A stretch of 64,000 nt of DNA, taken from Streptomyces aureus. Lineage in GTDB: Bacteria; Actinomycetota; Actinomycetes; Streptomycetales; Streptomycetaceae. Of the stretch, positions 16,422 through 24,736 are shown piece after piece. The notes under the pieces were generated by a model that saw only the letters and a program-made list of their open reading frames with translations, had not been told where the DNA came from and ran no database searches. The stretch lies in the NCBI RefSeq assembly GCF_000725495.1, contig NZ_JNZD01000025.1, positions 1 through 64,000 on the forward strand, given 5' to 3'. Made by a program: the position numbers and the translations under genes. Position 1 is the stretch's first letter, and the number at the start of each line of letters is the position of its first letter.

Positions 16422-17804
16422 ATGCGGCTGGCGGAGATCATCGCGCTGCGTCCGGTGCCGGCGGCCGGGCTCCTCGCCACCCTCACCAGGCGCTGCCCGC
16501 TGAGCTGCGCCCACTGCTCCACCTCGTCGGGGCCGCGCGGCGAGGACACCCCCGGCGACGCGCTGCGCCGCTTCGTCGGCGGCTTCGCCCCCGCGGACCG
16601 GCCGGAGGTCCTCATGCTCACCGGGGGCGAACCGATGCTGCGGCCGAGGCTCGTGGCGGACCTGGCCGCCCTCGCCTCGGCGGCCGGAACACGGACGACG
16701 GTGCTGAGCGGCATGTTCTTCGCCGGCGACGGCCGGGTGCCCGCCCGCATCATGGACGCGCTGCGGCACGTCGATCACTTCTCGGCGAGCATGGACGTCT
16801 TCCACGAACGCGAGGTTCCCCGCTCGGCGGTCTTCCGTGCGATGCACCGCATCATGGACCGCGGAATCGACGTGAGTTTCCACGTCACCGGAACCGCCGC
16901 GGACGACGCCTATCTCGCGGACGTCACCACGTCCATCCGCAGCACCTTCCGTGATCAGGCGGCCGTCCTGGTCAACCACATCCGGCCGGTGGGCCGGGCG
17001 GCCGCGTGGGCCACCGCCCGGACGGTCACCCTGCCTGGTGCCGGGGAGGAAGGCGGTGTGCAGCCGCCGCCGACTCCGTGCGCGATGGCGGCCTGGCCGA
17101 CGGTGGCCTTCGACGGCACCGTCGCCGCCTGCTGCAACCAGCGTGTGGTGGACGCCCGTCCCGTGCCCCGGCACCTGCGCCTGGGCCACATCGCCGAGGA
17201 CGACTGGGCCGCGATACACCGCCGCTGCCGGCAGTCGCCCGTGCTGCGCACCATCCGTACCGCCGGGGTCGGCTCGTGCGCGGACTGCCGCGCCCTGGCC
17301 GACCGGCCCGCGGACCTGGCCACGGCCGAACGCGCCGGCGCACGCCCCGCGGCCGCCGCGGTGGACATGCTCGGCGCCCGCCTCCAGCACGAAGCGGGGG
17401 CCGCCGCGTTGCTGCGCCGGTACGGCAGCGAGCGGTACGCACCGCTGGTGCTGCTCGGCGGGGGCGGTGGCGGTGCCGGGAACTCTGACGGTGCCGGGGG
17501 TGCAGCCGGTCCCGGCGGCCACGGGGGCTCGGGCGGTGCGGACGGCTCCGGGGACTCGGACAGCATCTCGGACTCGGGCGGTGCGGACGACTTCGGGGAC
17601 TCGGGCCGCTCCGATCGGCCCGGCAGCCCTGGCCGAGCCTCCGGTCCCGGCAATGCCTCCGGCCCCGGTGGCGCGTCCGACCCTGGTGGCGCCGTCGGCT
17701 CCAGCAGTCACCGCAGCTCCCGGCGCTCCACCGTCTCCAGTAGCTCCAGCGCCCCCGGCTCCAGTGGCTCCAGTGGCTCCAGTCGTCAGGAGGCGTCCGC
17801 GTGA
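16422..17804 (+). CDS. Radical SAM protein with SPASM-like Cys region and Gly/Ser-rich tail
   Basis: A 460-aa enzyme. Residues 25-32 carry the radical SAM [4Fe-4S] motif C-P-L-S-C-A-H-C; MLTGGEP follows as the SAM-binding motif. Further cysteines at 220, 237 and 238, then CADC, suggest auxiliary clusters of SPASM type, as in peptide maturases. From about residue 347 to the end the protein is a low-complexity tail of Gly, Ser, Asp and Pro, about 114 residues, unusual for the family. ATG 16422 is chosen because GGAGGTGA lies 4 nt upstream; the longer frame from 16371 begins inside the promoter. The gene overlaps the next by 4 nt. Likely role: modifying a small peptide encoded in the same operon or in the 29.9-kb operon. 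Confidence 0.85.
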   Translation: MRLAEIIALRPVPAAGLLATLTRRCPLSCAHCSTSSGPRGEDTPGDALRRFVGGFAPADRPEVLMLTGGEPMLRPRLVADLAALASAAGTRTTVLSGMFFAGDGRVPARIMDALRHVDHFSASMDVFHEREVPRSAVFRAMHRIMDRGIDVSFHVTGTAADDAYLADVTTSIRSTFRDQAAVLVNHIRPVGRAAAWATARTVTLPGAGEEGGVQPPPTPCAMAAWPTVAFDGTVAACCNQRVVDARPVPRHLRLGHIAEDDWAAIHRRCRQSPVLRTIRTAGVGSCADCRALADRPADLATAERAGARPAAAAVDMLGARLQHEAGAAALLRRYGSERYAPLVLLGGGGGGAGNSDGAGGAAGPGGHGGSGGADGSGDSDSISDSGGADDFGDSGRSDRPGSPGRASGPGNASGPGGASDPGGAVGSSSHRSSRRSTVSSSSSAPGSSGSSGSSRQEASA

Positions 17805-18493
17805 GTCCGTCCGCCGTGGCGAGTCTGCGGGGCCAACTGGCGCTGGTGCAGCCGGTCCTGCACGCCGCGACCGCGCGCATGTGGCGGTCCGACGCCCGGC
17901 TTCCCGACCGGTACCGGCAGTACCTGCGCGCCATGCACCAGGTGATCCGCGCCTCCGTTCCGCTGATGGAGCGGGCCGCGGGGCGCTGCGAGGCGCTGCC
18001 GAGCGACCCCGTGGCGGAGCCGCTCGCGCGGTATCTGCGGGCCCACGCCGAGGAGGAGCGGGGCCACGACGACTGGCTGCTCGCCGACGCGGCGGCCACG
18101 GGGACCGCGCCGGCCGAGCTGACCGACGGCGTGCCCCCGCCCCATCTGGCCGCCCTGGTGGGAGCCCAGTACTACTGGGTCGAGCACAGCCATCCGGTGG
18201 CCCTGCTGGGCTACATCGCGGTCCTGGAGGGCAACGCCCCCGCGCCTGGCCTGGCCGGCCGGCTGGCCCGGCTGACCGGCCTTCCGGACGAAGCCTTCGA
18301 GACCGTACGCCTGCACCTGGACCTCGACGACGGGCACAGCGCGGACCTGGACCTGCTGCTCGACCGCCTGCCGCTGGACGCCGCACAGCGTTCCCTGGTC
18401 GCCGTCAGCGCGCTGCACACGGTCGCCTCCCTCGCCGAGCTGTTCGACCGCATCACCGCGGCACCAACCGAATGGGAGAGCCCCGATGACTGA
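17801..18493 (+). CDS. Haem-oxygenase-like (iron-containing redox enzyme-type) protein
   Basis: A 230-aa all-helical protein. GTG 17801 overlaps the radical SAM stop, with CAGGAGG upstream. Acidic and His residues in helices, such as RYLRAHAEEERGHDDWLL and GAQYYWVEHSHPVALLGYIAVLEG, match the haem-oxygenase-like diiron or TenA/PqqC-like superfamily. Such enzymes oxidise or cleave small molecules and side chains, often using a di-iron site. It sits between the radical SAM enzyme and the small protein, so it probably acts in the same maturation step. The exact reaction is unknown. Confidence 0.75.
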   Translation: MSPSAVASLRGQLALVQPVLHAATARMWRSDARLPDRYRQYLRAMHQVIRASVPLMERAAGRCEALPSDPVAEPLARYLRAHAEEERGHDDWLLADAAATGTAPAELTDGVPPPHLAALVGAQYYWVEHSHPVALLGYIAVLEGNAPAPGLAGRLARLTGLPDEAFETVRLHLDLDDGHSADLDLLLDRLPLDAAQRSLVAVSALHTVASLAELFDRITAAPTEWESPDD

Positions 18494-18695
18494 CCCCGCA
18501 CCCGACCGCGACCGCCTCCGCGCGCTGGAGGACGCCGGGTTCCCGCTGCACAGCCTCTCGCCCGAGCAGCGGGAGGTGCTCCAGGACCTCAGCGCCCAGG
18601 AACTGACCCTGCTGCTGGGCCTGAAGGAGCGGCTGGACGCGGCCGAGCCGGAGGTGCAGGCGCACAGCGAGATCGCCGGCGGAGCGCTGTTCTGA
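18486..18695 (+). CDS. 69-aa small protein, aroma-sacti-cluster-like (possible RiPP precursor)
   Basis: ATG 18486 overlaps the previous gene by 8 nt. The helical N-terminal part (LRALEDAGFPLHSLSPEQREVLQDLSAQE) resembles the small proteins NCBI names aroma-sacti cluster domain proteins; this is recalled and should be confirmed. The C-terminus reads EPEVQAHSEIAGGALF. The EPEVxAHS segment also occurs in the repeated precursor at 29665-29940, suggesting that both are recognised by the same type of maturase. If it is a precursor, the core would be the last six to ten residues. Confidence 0.65.
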   Translation: MTDPAPDRDRLRALEDAGFPLHSLSPEQREVLQDLSAQELTLLLGLKERLDAAEPEVQAHSEIAGGALF

Positions 18696-21600
18696 TGACC
18701 GGCGCGACGACCGGTGGCGCGAGCGTGAAGTGCCCCCAGTGTCCCGAACCCCCGCCGGAGGGCGCGGCGTTCTGCCCCCGGTGCGGCACCGCCTGCGTCC
18801 CCGCGGGCGACACCGCCGCGGCCGAGGAACGCCGGGTGGTGACCGTGCTCTTCTGCGACCTCGTCGGATCGACGGCGTTGTCGGGACGGCTCGACCCGGA
18901 GACCCTGCGCACGGTCACCCTCCGCTACTTCGCGCTGATGCGGGCGCGGATCGAGGAGCACGGCGGCACGGTGGAGAAGTTCATCGGCGACGCGGTGATG
19001 GCGGTGTTCGGCGTGCCCGTGCGGCACGAGGACGACGTCCACCGGGCGCTGGCCGCCGCGCGCGGCATGGTCGCCGGCCTGGACGGACTCAACGCCGAGC
19101 TGGAGCAGGCGCACGGAGTGCGGCTCGCCGTGCGCATCGGCGTGAACACCGGCGAGGTGGTGGTCAGCGTCGATCCCGCGGCCCGGCAGGCGCTGGTGTC
19201 CGGCGAGGTCGTCAACATCGGCGCGCGGCTCGAACAGCACGCGGGCTCCGGGGAGATCCTGATCGGCCCCGCCACGCTGGACGCGGCCGGCCCCTCGGCG
19301 GTCACCGAGGCAGCGGGCGCGCTGACCCTCAAGGGGGTCGGTGTCCCGGTCCCGGCCCACCGCCTGCTCGCGCTGCACCAGGACGACCCGGAGCGGGTAC
19401 GCCGGTTCGACACGCCCTTCGTCGGGCGCACCCAGGAGATGGCCGAACTCGGCCTCCTGCTGCGCAAGTTGGAGACCGATCCACGCGCGCATCTGGTGAC
19501 CGTGTACGGCGAGGCGGGCCTCGGCAAGACCCGGCTGCTGCGCGAGTGGCTGCGGGACTGCCCGGCGTACGGAGCGGGCCGGTGCCGCCCGTACGGCGAG
19601 ACCGGCTCCCTGTCGCCGCTCGCCGAGGCCGTGCGCCAGGTGCTCGGCTCGGTCGGCGCGGACGCGGCCCTCGCCGCACTGCCCGCCGTCGAGCGGACGG
19701 AGGCGGAAGCGGCCCTGCGGCTGCTGCGGAGCGGCCTCCTCGCGGACGGCACGCCCAGTCCGTCGGCCGACGACACCCTGCTGGCGCTGGCCTGTCTGCT
19801 GGACGCGCTCTCCCGCGAGCGGCCCGTCGTGCTCGTCCTCGACGACTGCCATTGGGCGTCCGGACCGCTGCTCGACCTGGCCGACCGGCTGCTCGACGAA
19901 CTCGACCGCTGCCCCGTGGCCCTCGTGTGTCTCGCGCGGCCCGAGCTGCTGGAGACCCGCCCCGGCTGGGGCAGCGGACGGATGCGGTCCGCGTCCCTGC
20001 TGCTCACCCCGCTCACCCGTGAGGAGGCCGCCGCTCTGGCCGGGGAACTGGTCGAGGTGACCGCCCACCGCCACGACGTGCTGGACGGCGTACTCGACCG
20101 CGCCGAGGGCAATCCGCTGTACCTGGAACATCTGACGGCAATGGCCGCCGAGGGCGACGATCTGCCGCTGACCGTGCACGCCCTGCTCGGCGCCCGGATC
20201 GACGCGCTGCCGCCCGAGGAACGGACCCTGCTCCAGGTGGCCGCCGTCCTGGGGCGGGAGTTCCGGCGCGCCGACCTGACCGAACTGGCCGGTGCCGAGG
20301 ACCCCGCGGAGTCACCCGGCGGTCTGCTGCGCGGTCTCGTACGCCGTCGGCTCATCGAGGCCGGCGGCCGCGCCCGCTCCACCGGTCCGCTCCTCCGGTT
20401 CGGCAGCGGTCTGGTGCAGGAGACCGCGTACCGGGGGATGGCCAAGAAGGTACGGGCCCGGCGGCACGAGCACGCCGCCGAGGTGCTGGTCCGCCACGAC
20501 GCCGGTGACGCGGCCGTCGGCTCCCATCTGGCCCGCGCCCACCGGCTGCTCGCGGAACTGGGGGTCCACGACGGCGACACCGACGCGCTGCGGACCCGGG
20601 CCGCCGCCCTGCTCACCCGGGCCGGTACGGCCGCCCTGGCCCGCTCCGACCTGCCCTGGGCCGACGACCTGCTCACCCAGGCCCTCGCTCTGACCGCTCC
20701 CGGTGAGCCCGCCGCCGGCGAGGTGGCGCGCCGGCTCGGCGAGACGAAGGTGGCCCGCGGCGAGCCGGAGCGCGGCCGGGAACTGCTCACGGAGGCGCTC
20801 GACGCGGCGGAGCGGGCCGGTGATCCGCCGGCCGCCGCCCACGCCCGGCTCGCGCTGACCGCCCTCGACCCGCGGCACGGGTCCCCGGCCGAGGTGGCCG
20901 AAGCCGCGCTCCCGCTGTTCACCCGGGCGGGCGACGACCAGGGCATCGCCCGCGCCTGCGTCCGCATCGCCCAGGACCGTCAGCGCCGCGGACGGCACGC
21001 CGAGGCCGAGGAACTGCTCCACCGGGCCCTGGAGCACGCCGACCGCACCGACGCCGAACCCGAACGGGCCCTCGCCCTCGGCGCGGTCGGCATCTCCCTG
21101 TGGCGCGGCCCCACCCCGGTCGCCCGGGGCGTGGCCCGCTGCGAGGAACTGCTGACGGTTCACGGCGCGGGCCGGCCGACCGTCCGGGCCACGCTTGGCT
21201 GTCCGCTGGCGGTGCTCCTGGCGCTCCAGGGCCGCCACGCCGAGGCGCGCGAGCGGCTGGACGAGGCGGCGCGCCTGGCCCGCGGCCTCGGCTACGCGGA
21301 GAGCGCCCTGTTCGTCCCGCTGTTCGCCGCCGAGGTCGAGGCACTGGGCGGGACCCCCTCCCAGGGGCTCGCCCTGCTGGAGGAGGCGGCCCGCGCCGGC
21401 CGTGAACTCGGCGCCACGGGCGCCCTGCCCGGCATCGCCCGGGAGCGGGCCCGGGTCCTGCTGGACCGTGGGGAGCCCGCGGAGGCCCTGGCACTGCCGG
21501 ACCCCGCGCGAGCCGACCTGGCCCCGGCCGAGTCCGCCGACGCCTACGGCCTGCGGGCTCGTGCACTGGCCCTCGTGGGCGCGGCAGAACCCGCGCGTGA

Positions 21601-21862
21601 CTGCGCGCGCCGGGCCGTCGCCGCGGCGGACGAGACGGACTCCCCGCTCGTGCGGGGCACCGCGGCCCTCGACCGGGCCCGGGCACTGCACGCGCTCGGC
21701 GAGACCGCGGAGGCCGCGCGCGAGGCCCGTACGGCTCGGGAGCACTTCGCCGCCAAGGGGCACAGGCCGGGCGCGGACCGCGCGTCCGCGTTCGCCGAGG
21801 AGACGACGGCCACCGCCCGGGACGGCAAGCGCCCGGACGCACGGGAAGGCAGGAGCCGATGA
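18695..21862 (+). CDS. Adenylate/guanylate cyclase-AAA ATPase-TPR protein
   Basis: A 1055-aa multidomain protein, ATG overlapping the previous stop. A zinc ribbon (CPQC at 13-16, CPRC at 27-30) is followed by a class III cyclase domain. That domain's metal-binding aspartates are Asp55 (FCDLVGST) and Asp99 (FIGDAVMAVFG). An AAA_16/NB-ARC-like ATPase follows (FVGRTQEM, Walker A GEAGLGKT, VLVLDDCHW), and then a long TPR-rich alpha-helical half. Proteins of this layout are common in actinobacteria and couple a signal to cyclic nucleotide or protein regulation. Its presence inside a radical SAM peptide operon is typical of aroma-sacti-type loci, but its role there is unknown. Confidence 0.85.
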   Translation: MTGATTGGASVKCPQCPEPPPEGAAFCPRCGTACVPAGDTAAAEERRVVTVLFCDLVGSTALSGRLDPETLRTVTLRYFALMRARIEEHGGTVEKFIGDAVMAVFGVPVRHEDDVHRALAAARGMVAGLDGLNAELEQAHGVRLAVRIGVNTGEVVVSVDPAARQALVSGEVVNIGARLEQHAGSGEILIGPATLDAAGPSAVTEAAGALTLKGVGVPVPAHRLLALHQDDPERVRRFDTPFVGRTQEMAELGLLLRKLETDPRAHLVTVYGEAGLGKTRLLREWLRDCPAYGAGRCRPYGETGSLSPLAEAVRQVLGSVGADAALAALPAVERTEAEAALRLLRSGLLADGTPSPSADDTLLALACLLDALSRERPVVLVLDDCHWASGPLLDLADRLLDELDRCPVALVCLARPELLETRPGWGSGRMRSASLLLTPLTREEAAALAGELVEVTAHRHDVLDGVLDRAEGNPLYLEHLTAMAAEGDDLPLTVHALLGARIDALPPEERTLLQVAAVLGREFRRADLTELAGAEDPAESPGGLLRGLVRRRLIEAGGRARSTGPLLRFGSGLVQETAYRGMAKKVRARRHEHAAEVLVRHDAGDAAVGSHLARAHRLLAELGVHDGDTDALRTRAAALLTRAGTAALARSDLPWADDLLTQALALTAPGEPAAGEVARRLGETKVARGEPERGRELLTEALDAAERAGDPPAAAHARLALTALDPRHGSPAEVAEAALPLFTRAGDDQGIARACVRIAQDRQRRGRHAEAEELLHRALEHADRTDAEPERALALGAVGISLWRGPTPVARGVARCEELLTVHGAGRPTVRATLGCPLAVLLALQGRHAEARERLDEAARLARGLGYAESALFVPLFAAEVEALGGTPSQGLALLEEAARAGRELGATGALPGIARERARVLLDRGEPAEALALPDPARADLAPAESADAYGLRARALALVGAAEPARDCARRAVAAADETDSPLVRGTAALDRARALHALGETAEAAREARTAREHFAAKGHRPGADRASAFAEETTATARDGKRPDAREGRSR

Positions 21863-22719
21863 CCACAGGAACGGCGGGAGGGCTCACCTGGAGCCTGCGT
21901 GACCGCTCCCCCGAAGACCTCGCGATGCTCGCCGACACGGTGCCGGACCTGCCCGCCGACCCCTCGGCGTGGTCGGGCGGCGGCGGGGTGCGCGTGTGCG
22001 TGGTCGACACCGGCGTGGAGTGCGGCCACCCCTCGGTCGGCTCGGTCCAGGGATCGTACGAGGTGGCGCCCGGCCCCGACGGAACCCTCGGCGTCGTCGA
22101 CAGCGGGCCGCTGCCCGACGGCGCGGGTGACGCCTGCGGGCACGGTACCGCGTGCGCCGGCATCGTCCGCAGAGTCGCGCCGGACTGCGAGCTGTACAGC
22201 GTGCGGGTGCTGGGCGAGGGCTTCACCGGCAGTGGCGAGGCCCTGCTCACCGGGCTGCGGTGGGCCGTCGACCAGGGCTTCGACGTGGTCAACCTCAGTC
22301 TGTCCACGACCCGCCCGAAGTTCCTCGAGACCCTGCGGGCCCTGGCCGACCAGGCGTTCTTCACCGGAACCACGCTGGTGGCGTCCGCCCACAACACGCC
22401 GGTGGAGAGCTTCCCCTGGCGGTTCTCGTCCGTCATCTCGGTCGGCACGCACCGCGAGGACGACTCCGGACTCTTCCTCTACAACCCCGCACCACCCGTG
22501 GAGTTCTTCGCACCCGGCCAGAACGTCCAGGTGGCCTGGACGGGCGGCAAGACCATCCGTACGACGGGCAACAGCTTCGCCACCCCGTTCATCAGCGGGA
22601 TGTGCGCACGCCTGCTCGGCACCCACCCGAAGCTGACGCCGTTCCAGATCAAGCACGCGCTGTACCTCTCCGCCGCGAACGTGCGCATCGGCGAACCAGG
22701 AACCCGAGGTGAAGCATGA
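21859..22719 (+). CDS. Cytosolic subtilisin-like serine peptidase (S8)
   Basis: A 286-aa S8 peptidase with a complete triad: Asp50 (VVDTGVE), His95 (CGHGTACAG) and Ser239 (GNSFATPF), with oxyanion Asn179. There is no signal peptide or propeptide, so it should act inside the cell. In the operon it follows the small peptide and cyclase/ATPase genes with a 4-nt overlap, and could remove the leader from the modified peptide. Substrate not shown by the sequence. Confidence 0.88.
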   Translation: MTTGTAGGLTWSLRDRSPEDLAMLADTVPDLPADPSAWSGGGGVRVCVVDTGVECGHPSVGSVQGSYEVAPGPDGTLGVVDSGPLPDGAGDACGHGTACAGIVRRVAPDCELYSVRVLGEGFTGSGEALLTGLRWAVDQGFDVVNLSLSTTRPKFLETLRALADQAFFTGTTLVASAHNTPVESFPWRFSSVISVGTHREDDSGLFLYNPAPPVEFFAPGQNVQVAWTGGKTIRTTGNSFATPFISGMCARLLGTHPKLTPFQIKHALYLSAANVRIGEPGTRGEA

Positions 22720-23327
22720 CCCAGTCCCCCGGCCTCGTCCCCGCCACCGGCGCGGGCACCGCGACACGCGCCGGCAGCGCGGAGCACGATCTGCTGCAAT
22801 CCGTCGTCGACACCGCGCGGGCCATTTTCGGCGCCGCCGCCAGCTCCGTACTGCTGCACGACCGGGACACCGACGAACTGGTCTTCCAGGCCGTGGCGGG
22901 TGAGGGAGAGGAGTCCCTGGTGGGCTCGCGATTCCCGGCCGGCCGGGGGCTGGCGGGCTGGGTGCTGGTCTCGGGCGAGCCCATGATCGCGGACGATCTG
23001 CGGGAACAGGGGATGTTCGCAAAGGACGTCGCGAAGGCGACCGGGTACGTGCCGGACGCGCTGATGGCGGCGCCGCTCGCCCACCGCGACCGGGTCCTCG
23101 GTGTCCTCGAGGTCCTCGACCCTGCCCAGCAGTCCAGGTCAAGCCTCTCCGAACTCGACCTCCTCGCGCTCTTCGCCCGTCAGGCCGCGGCAGCCCTGGC
23201 CGTCATCACCGACCGACGCCAGGAGGAGCCGCCGTCGGCGGTCCGCGCACGGGGCCTGGAACTGGTGGCCGCGCTGCGGGACGTCCTGCTGGAGGGGGTG
23301 CCGGCCCAGGGGGCGAACGAGGGGTGA
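22716..23327 (+). CDS. GAF-domain protein
   Basis: A 203-aa protein overlapping the protease gene by 4 nt. Residues about 25-165 form a GAF sensory domain (VVDTARAIFGAAASSVLLHD, FPAGRGLAGWVLVSGEPMIADDL, LAHRDRVLGVLEVLD, LDLLALFARQAAAALAVI). No output domain is attached. It may bind a small ligand or cyclic nucleotide, which would fit the cyclase encoded two genes upstream. It is the last gene of the radical SAM operon. Confidence 0.82.
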   Translation: MTQSPGLVPATGAGTATRAGSAEHDLLQSVVDTARAIFGAAASSVLLHDRDTDELVFQAVAGEGEESLVGSRFPAGRGLAGWVLVSGEPMIADDLREQGMFAKDVAKATGYVPDALMAAPLAHRDRVLGVLEVLDPAQQSRSSLSELDLLALFARQAAAALAVITDRRQEEPPSAVRARGLELVAALRDVLLEGVPAQGANEG

Positions 23328-23424
23328 GGGCGGCGGGGCGGCGCTCTTTCCTGTGATCGGGCGGTCAGTGGCCGTTGCCGGGCGCGGGGAAGGGCGGCCG
23401 GCGGTCTGGGTCGCGCGTCGCCAA

Positions 23425-23452
23425 TCGCCGGTCGCCGGTCGCCGGTCGCCGG
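23425..23452. repeat. Four tandem copies of TCGCCGG
   Basis: Four perfect direct copies of the heptamer TCGCCGG lie in the gap between convergent operons. Confidence 0.85.
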
Positions 23453-23559
23453 GAACGATGGCCGGAGTTCCCCTCGTGCCGGGGGGACAGCGCGCGGCGG
23501 CCCGCCCGCTGTTCACCTCCGCGTGTGGTACCGCCCTTGGACAACACCGGGCGCGGGCC

Positions 23560-23601
23560 GAGCCCCGAGCCCCGAGCCCCGAGCCCCGAGCCCCGAGCCC
23601 C
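23560..23601. repeat. Six tandem copies of GAGCCCC
   Basis: Six perfect copies of GAGCCCC end 4 bp before the glycosyltransferase stop codon on the minus strand, so changes in copy number would not alter that protein. Confidence 0.9.
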
Positions 23602-23605
23602 GAGT

Positions 23606-24736
23606 TCAGCGTGCCGCAGATTCCACCGCGTCCGCCGCGCGGGCCTCGCTCTTGCCCTCGGCGAACAATCCGCCGATCTCCTCGGCCCGCGAACGCAGCA
23701 GGGGATCGTGAGCCGTGCGCTCGACCGCCGCGCGCAGCTCCGCGGCGGACGCGCCGGGCTCCGGAAGCCTGGCGGCGACGCCGGCGCGCAGGCAGGCGGC
23801 GGCGAGCACCTGCTGCTCGGAGCCGTTGGGGGCGACGAGCAGTGGCTTGCCGTGCAGGAGCGCGCCGAGTACAGGGGCGGAGGTCGCGTTGGTCAGGACG
23901 AGGTCCGCCCGCCGGACGAGGGGGCCCATCCAGGGGCGGCGGCCGACGATCAGGTCGGCGTCCGGGGCCGCTTCCGGGGCGCCCGATCGTCCGAGTTCCA
24001 CGACGGCCCGGTAACTGCCGGACGTGAAGGCCGCGTTGAGTCGCGGCCACAGGGAAGTGCCCCCGAAGGTCCGGCCGAGGTGGACGTACGCCAGGGCCTT
24101 CGCGTCCAGCGGCATCTCGACCTCCTCGGCCTCCGCGGGCTCGGGCTCCCACCAGCAGGGGCCCACATGCCGTACGGCCGAAGGGAGTTCGGCGTGGGTC
24201 GGCTCCAGCAGTGGGTGGCCGCGCAGAAGGAAGGTGGTGCCCAACAGGGGTGTGTCGGGGAAGCGGTCGCGCCGGGGCGCGAGGCCGGCCGCATCTCGTA
24301 CCGCCTCGTAGTGCTTCAGGGTCTCCGTCAGGCGCCAGGTGCGGTCGTGTGCGTCCGCCGGTCCGGCGCCCCCGTCGCGGTAGGGCCACAGGTGCGCCGT
24401 CAGGCCGAGCACCACGACCGGCAGGCCCGCGGCCTCGGCGGCCACGAGCGCGCCGTGGTGGAGCACGGAGGTGACCAGCACGTCGGGCCGCAGCCGCCGG
24501 ACCGCGCGCGCCACCGTCGTGTACTGCTCGGGCCCGCGCACCGTCCAGTGGGTGACCGAGAGGGTCGTGGCGTCGGGGACGGCGGACACCTCCAGGTCCG
24601 CCGTGGCCGCCGTCGCCGCCGCGCCCGGGCCGGCGAGGACGTGCACCGAGTGGGCGCGGCGGCGCAGTTCACGGCCGACGGCCAGGGCGGGGTACAGGTA
24701 GCCGGGGTCGTCGAGCGGGCACAGGAGCACCTTCAT
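23606..24736 (-). CDS. MGT-type glycosyltransferase
   Basis: A 376-aa GT-B-fold glycosyltransferase. The N-terminus MKVLLCPLDDPGYLYPALAVGRELRRR is typical of macrolide-type enzymes. The C-terminal donor site has DLVLTNATSAPVLGALLHGKPLLVAPNGSEQQVLAA, the family pattern for nucleotide-sugar binding. ATG 24736 overlaps the stop of the peptidase gene by 4 nt, so it is the last gene of the multicore-precursor operon. Likely role: glycosylating the mature peptide product, perhaps for protection during export. The sugar cannot be told. Confidence 0.82.
   Translation of the reverse strand: MKVLLCPLDDPGYLYPALAVGRELRRRAHSVHVLAGPGAAATAATADLEVSAVPDATTLSVTHWTVRGPEQYTTVARAVRRLRPDVLVTSVLHHGALVAAEAAGLPVVVLGLTAHLWPYRDGGAGPADAHDRTWRLTETLKHYEAVRDAAGLAPRRDRFPDTPLLGTTFLLRGHPLLEPTHAELPSAVRHVGPCWWEPEPAEAEEVEMPLDAKALAYVHLGRTFGGTSLWPRLNAAFTSGSYRAVVELGRSGAPEAAPDADLIVGRRPWMGPLVRRADLVLTNATSAPVLGALLHGKPLLVAPNGSEQQVLAAACLRAGVAARLPEPGASAAELRAAVERTAHDPLLRSRAEEIGGLFAEGKSEARAADAVESAAR

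Larger units (their letters stand above)
23328..23605. other. Intergenic region with heptanucleotide repeats
   Basis: No gene is supported. It separates two convergent operons and contains two different 7-bp tandem repeats, listed separately. Confidence 0.6.
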
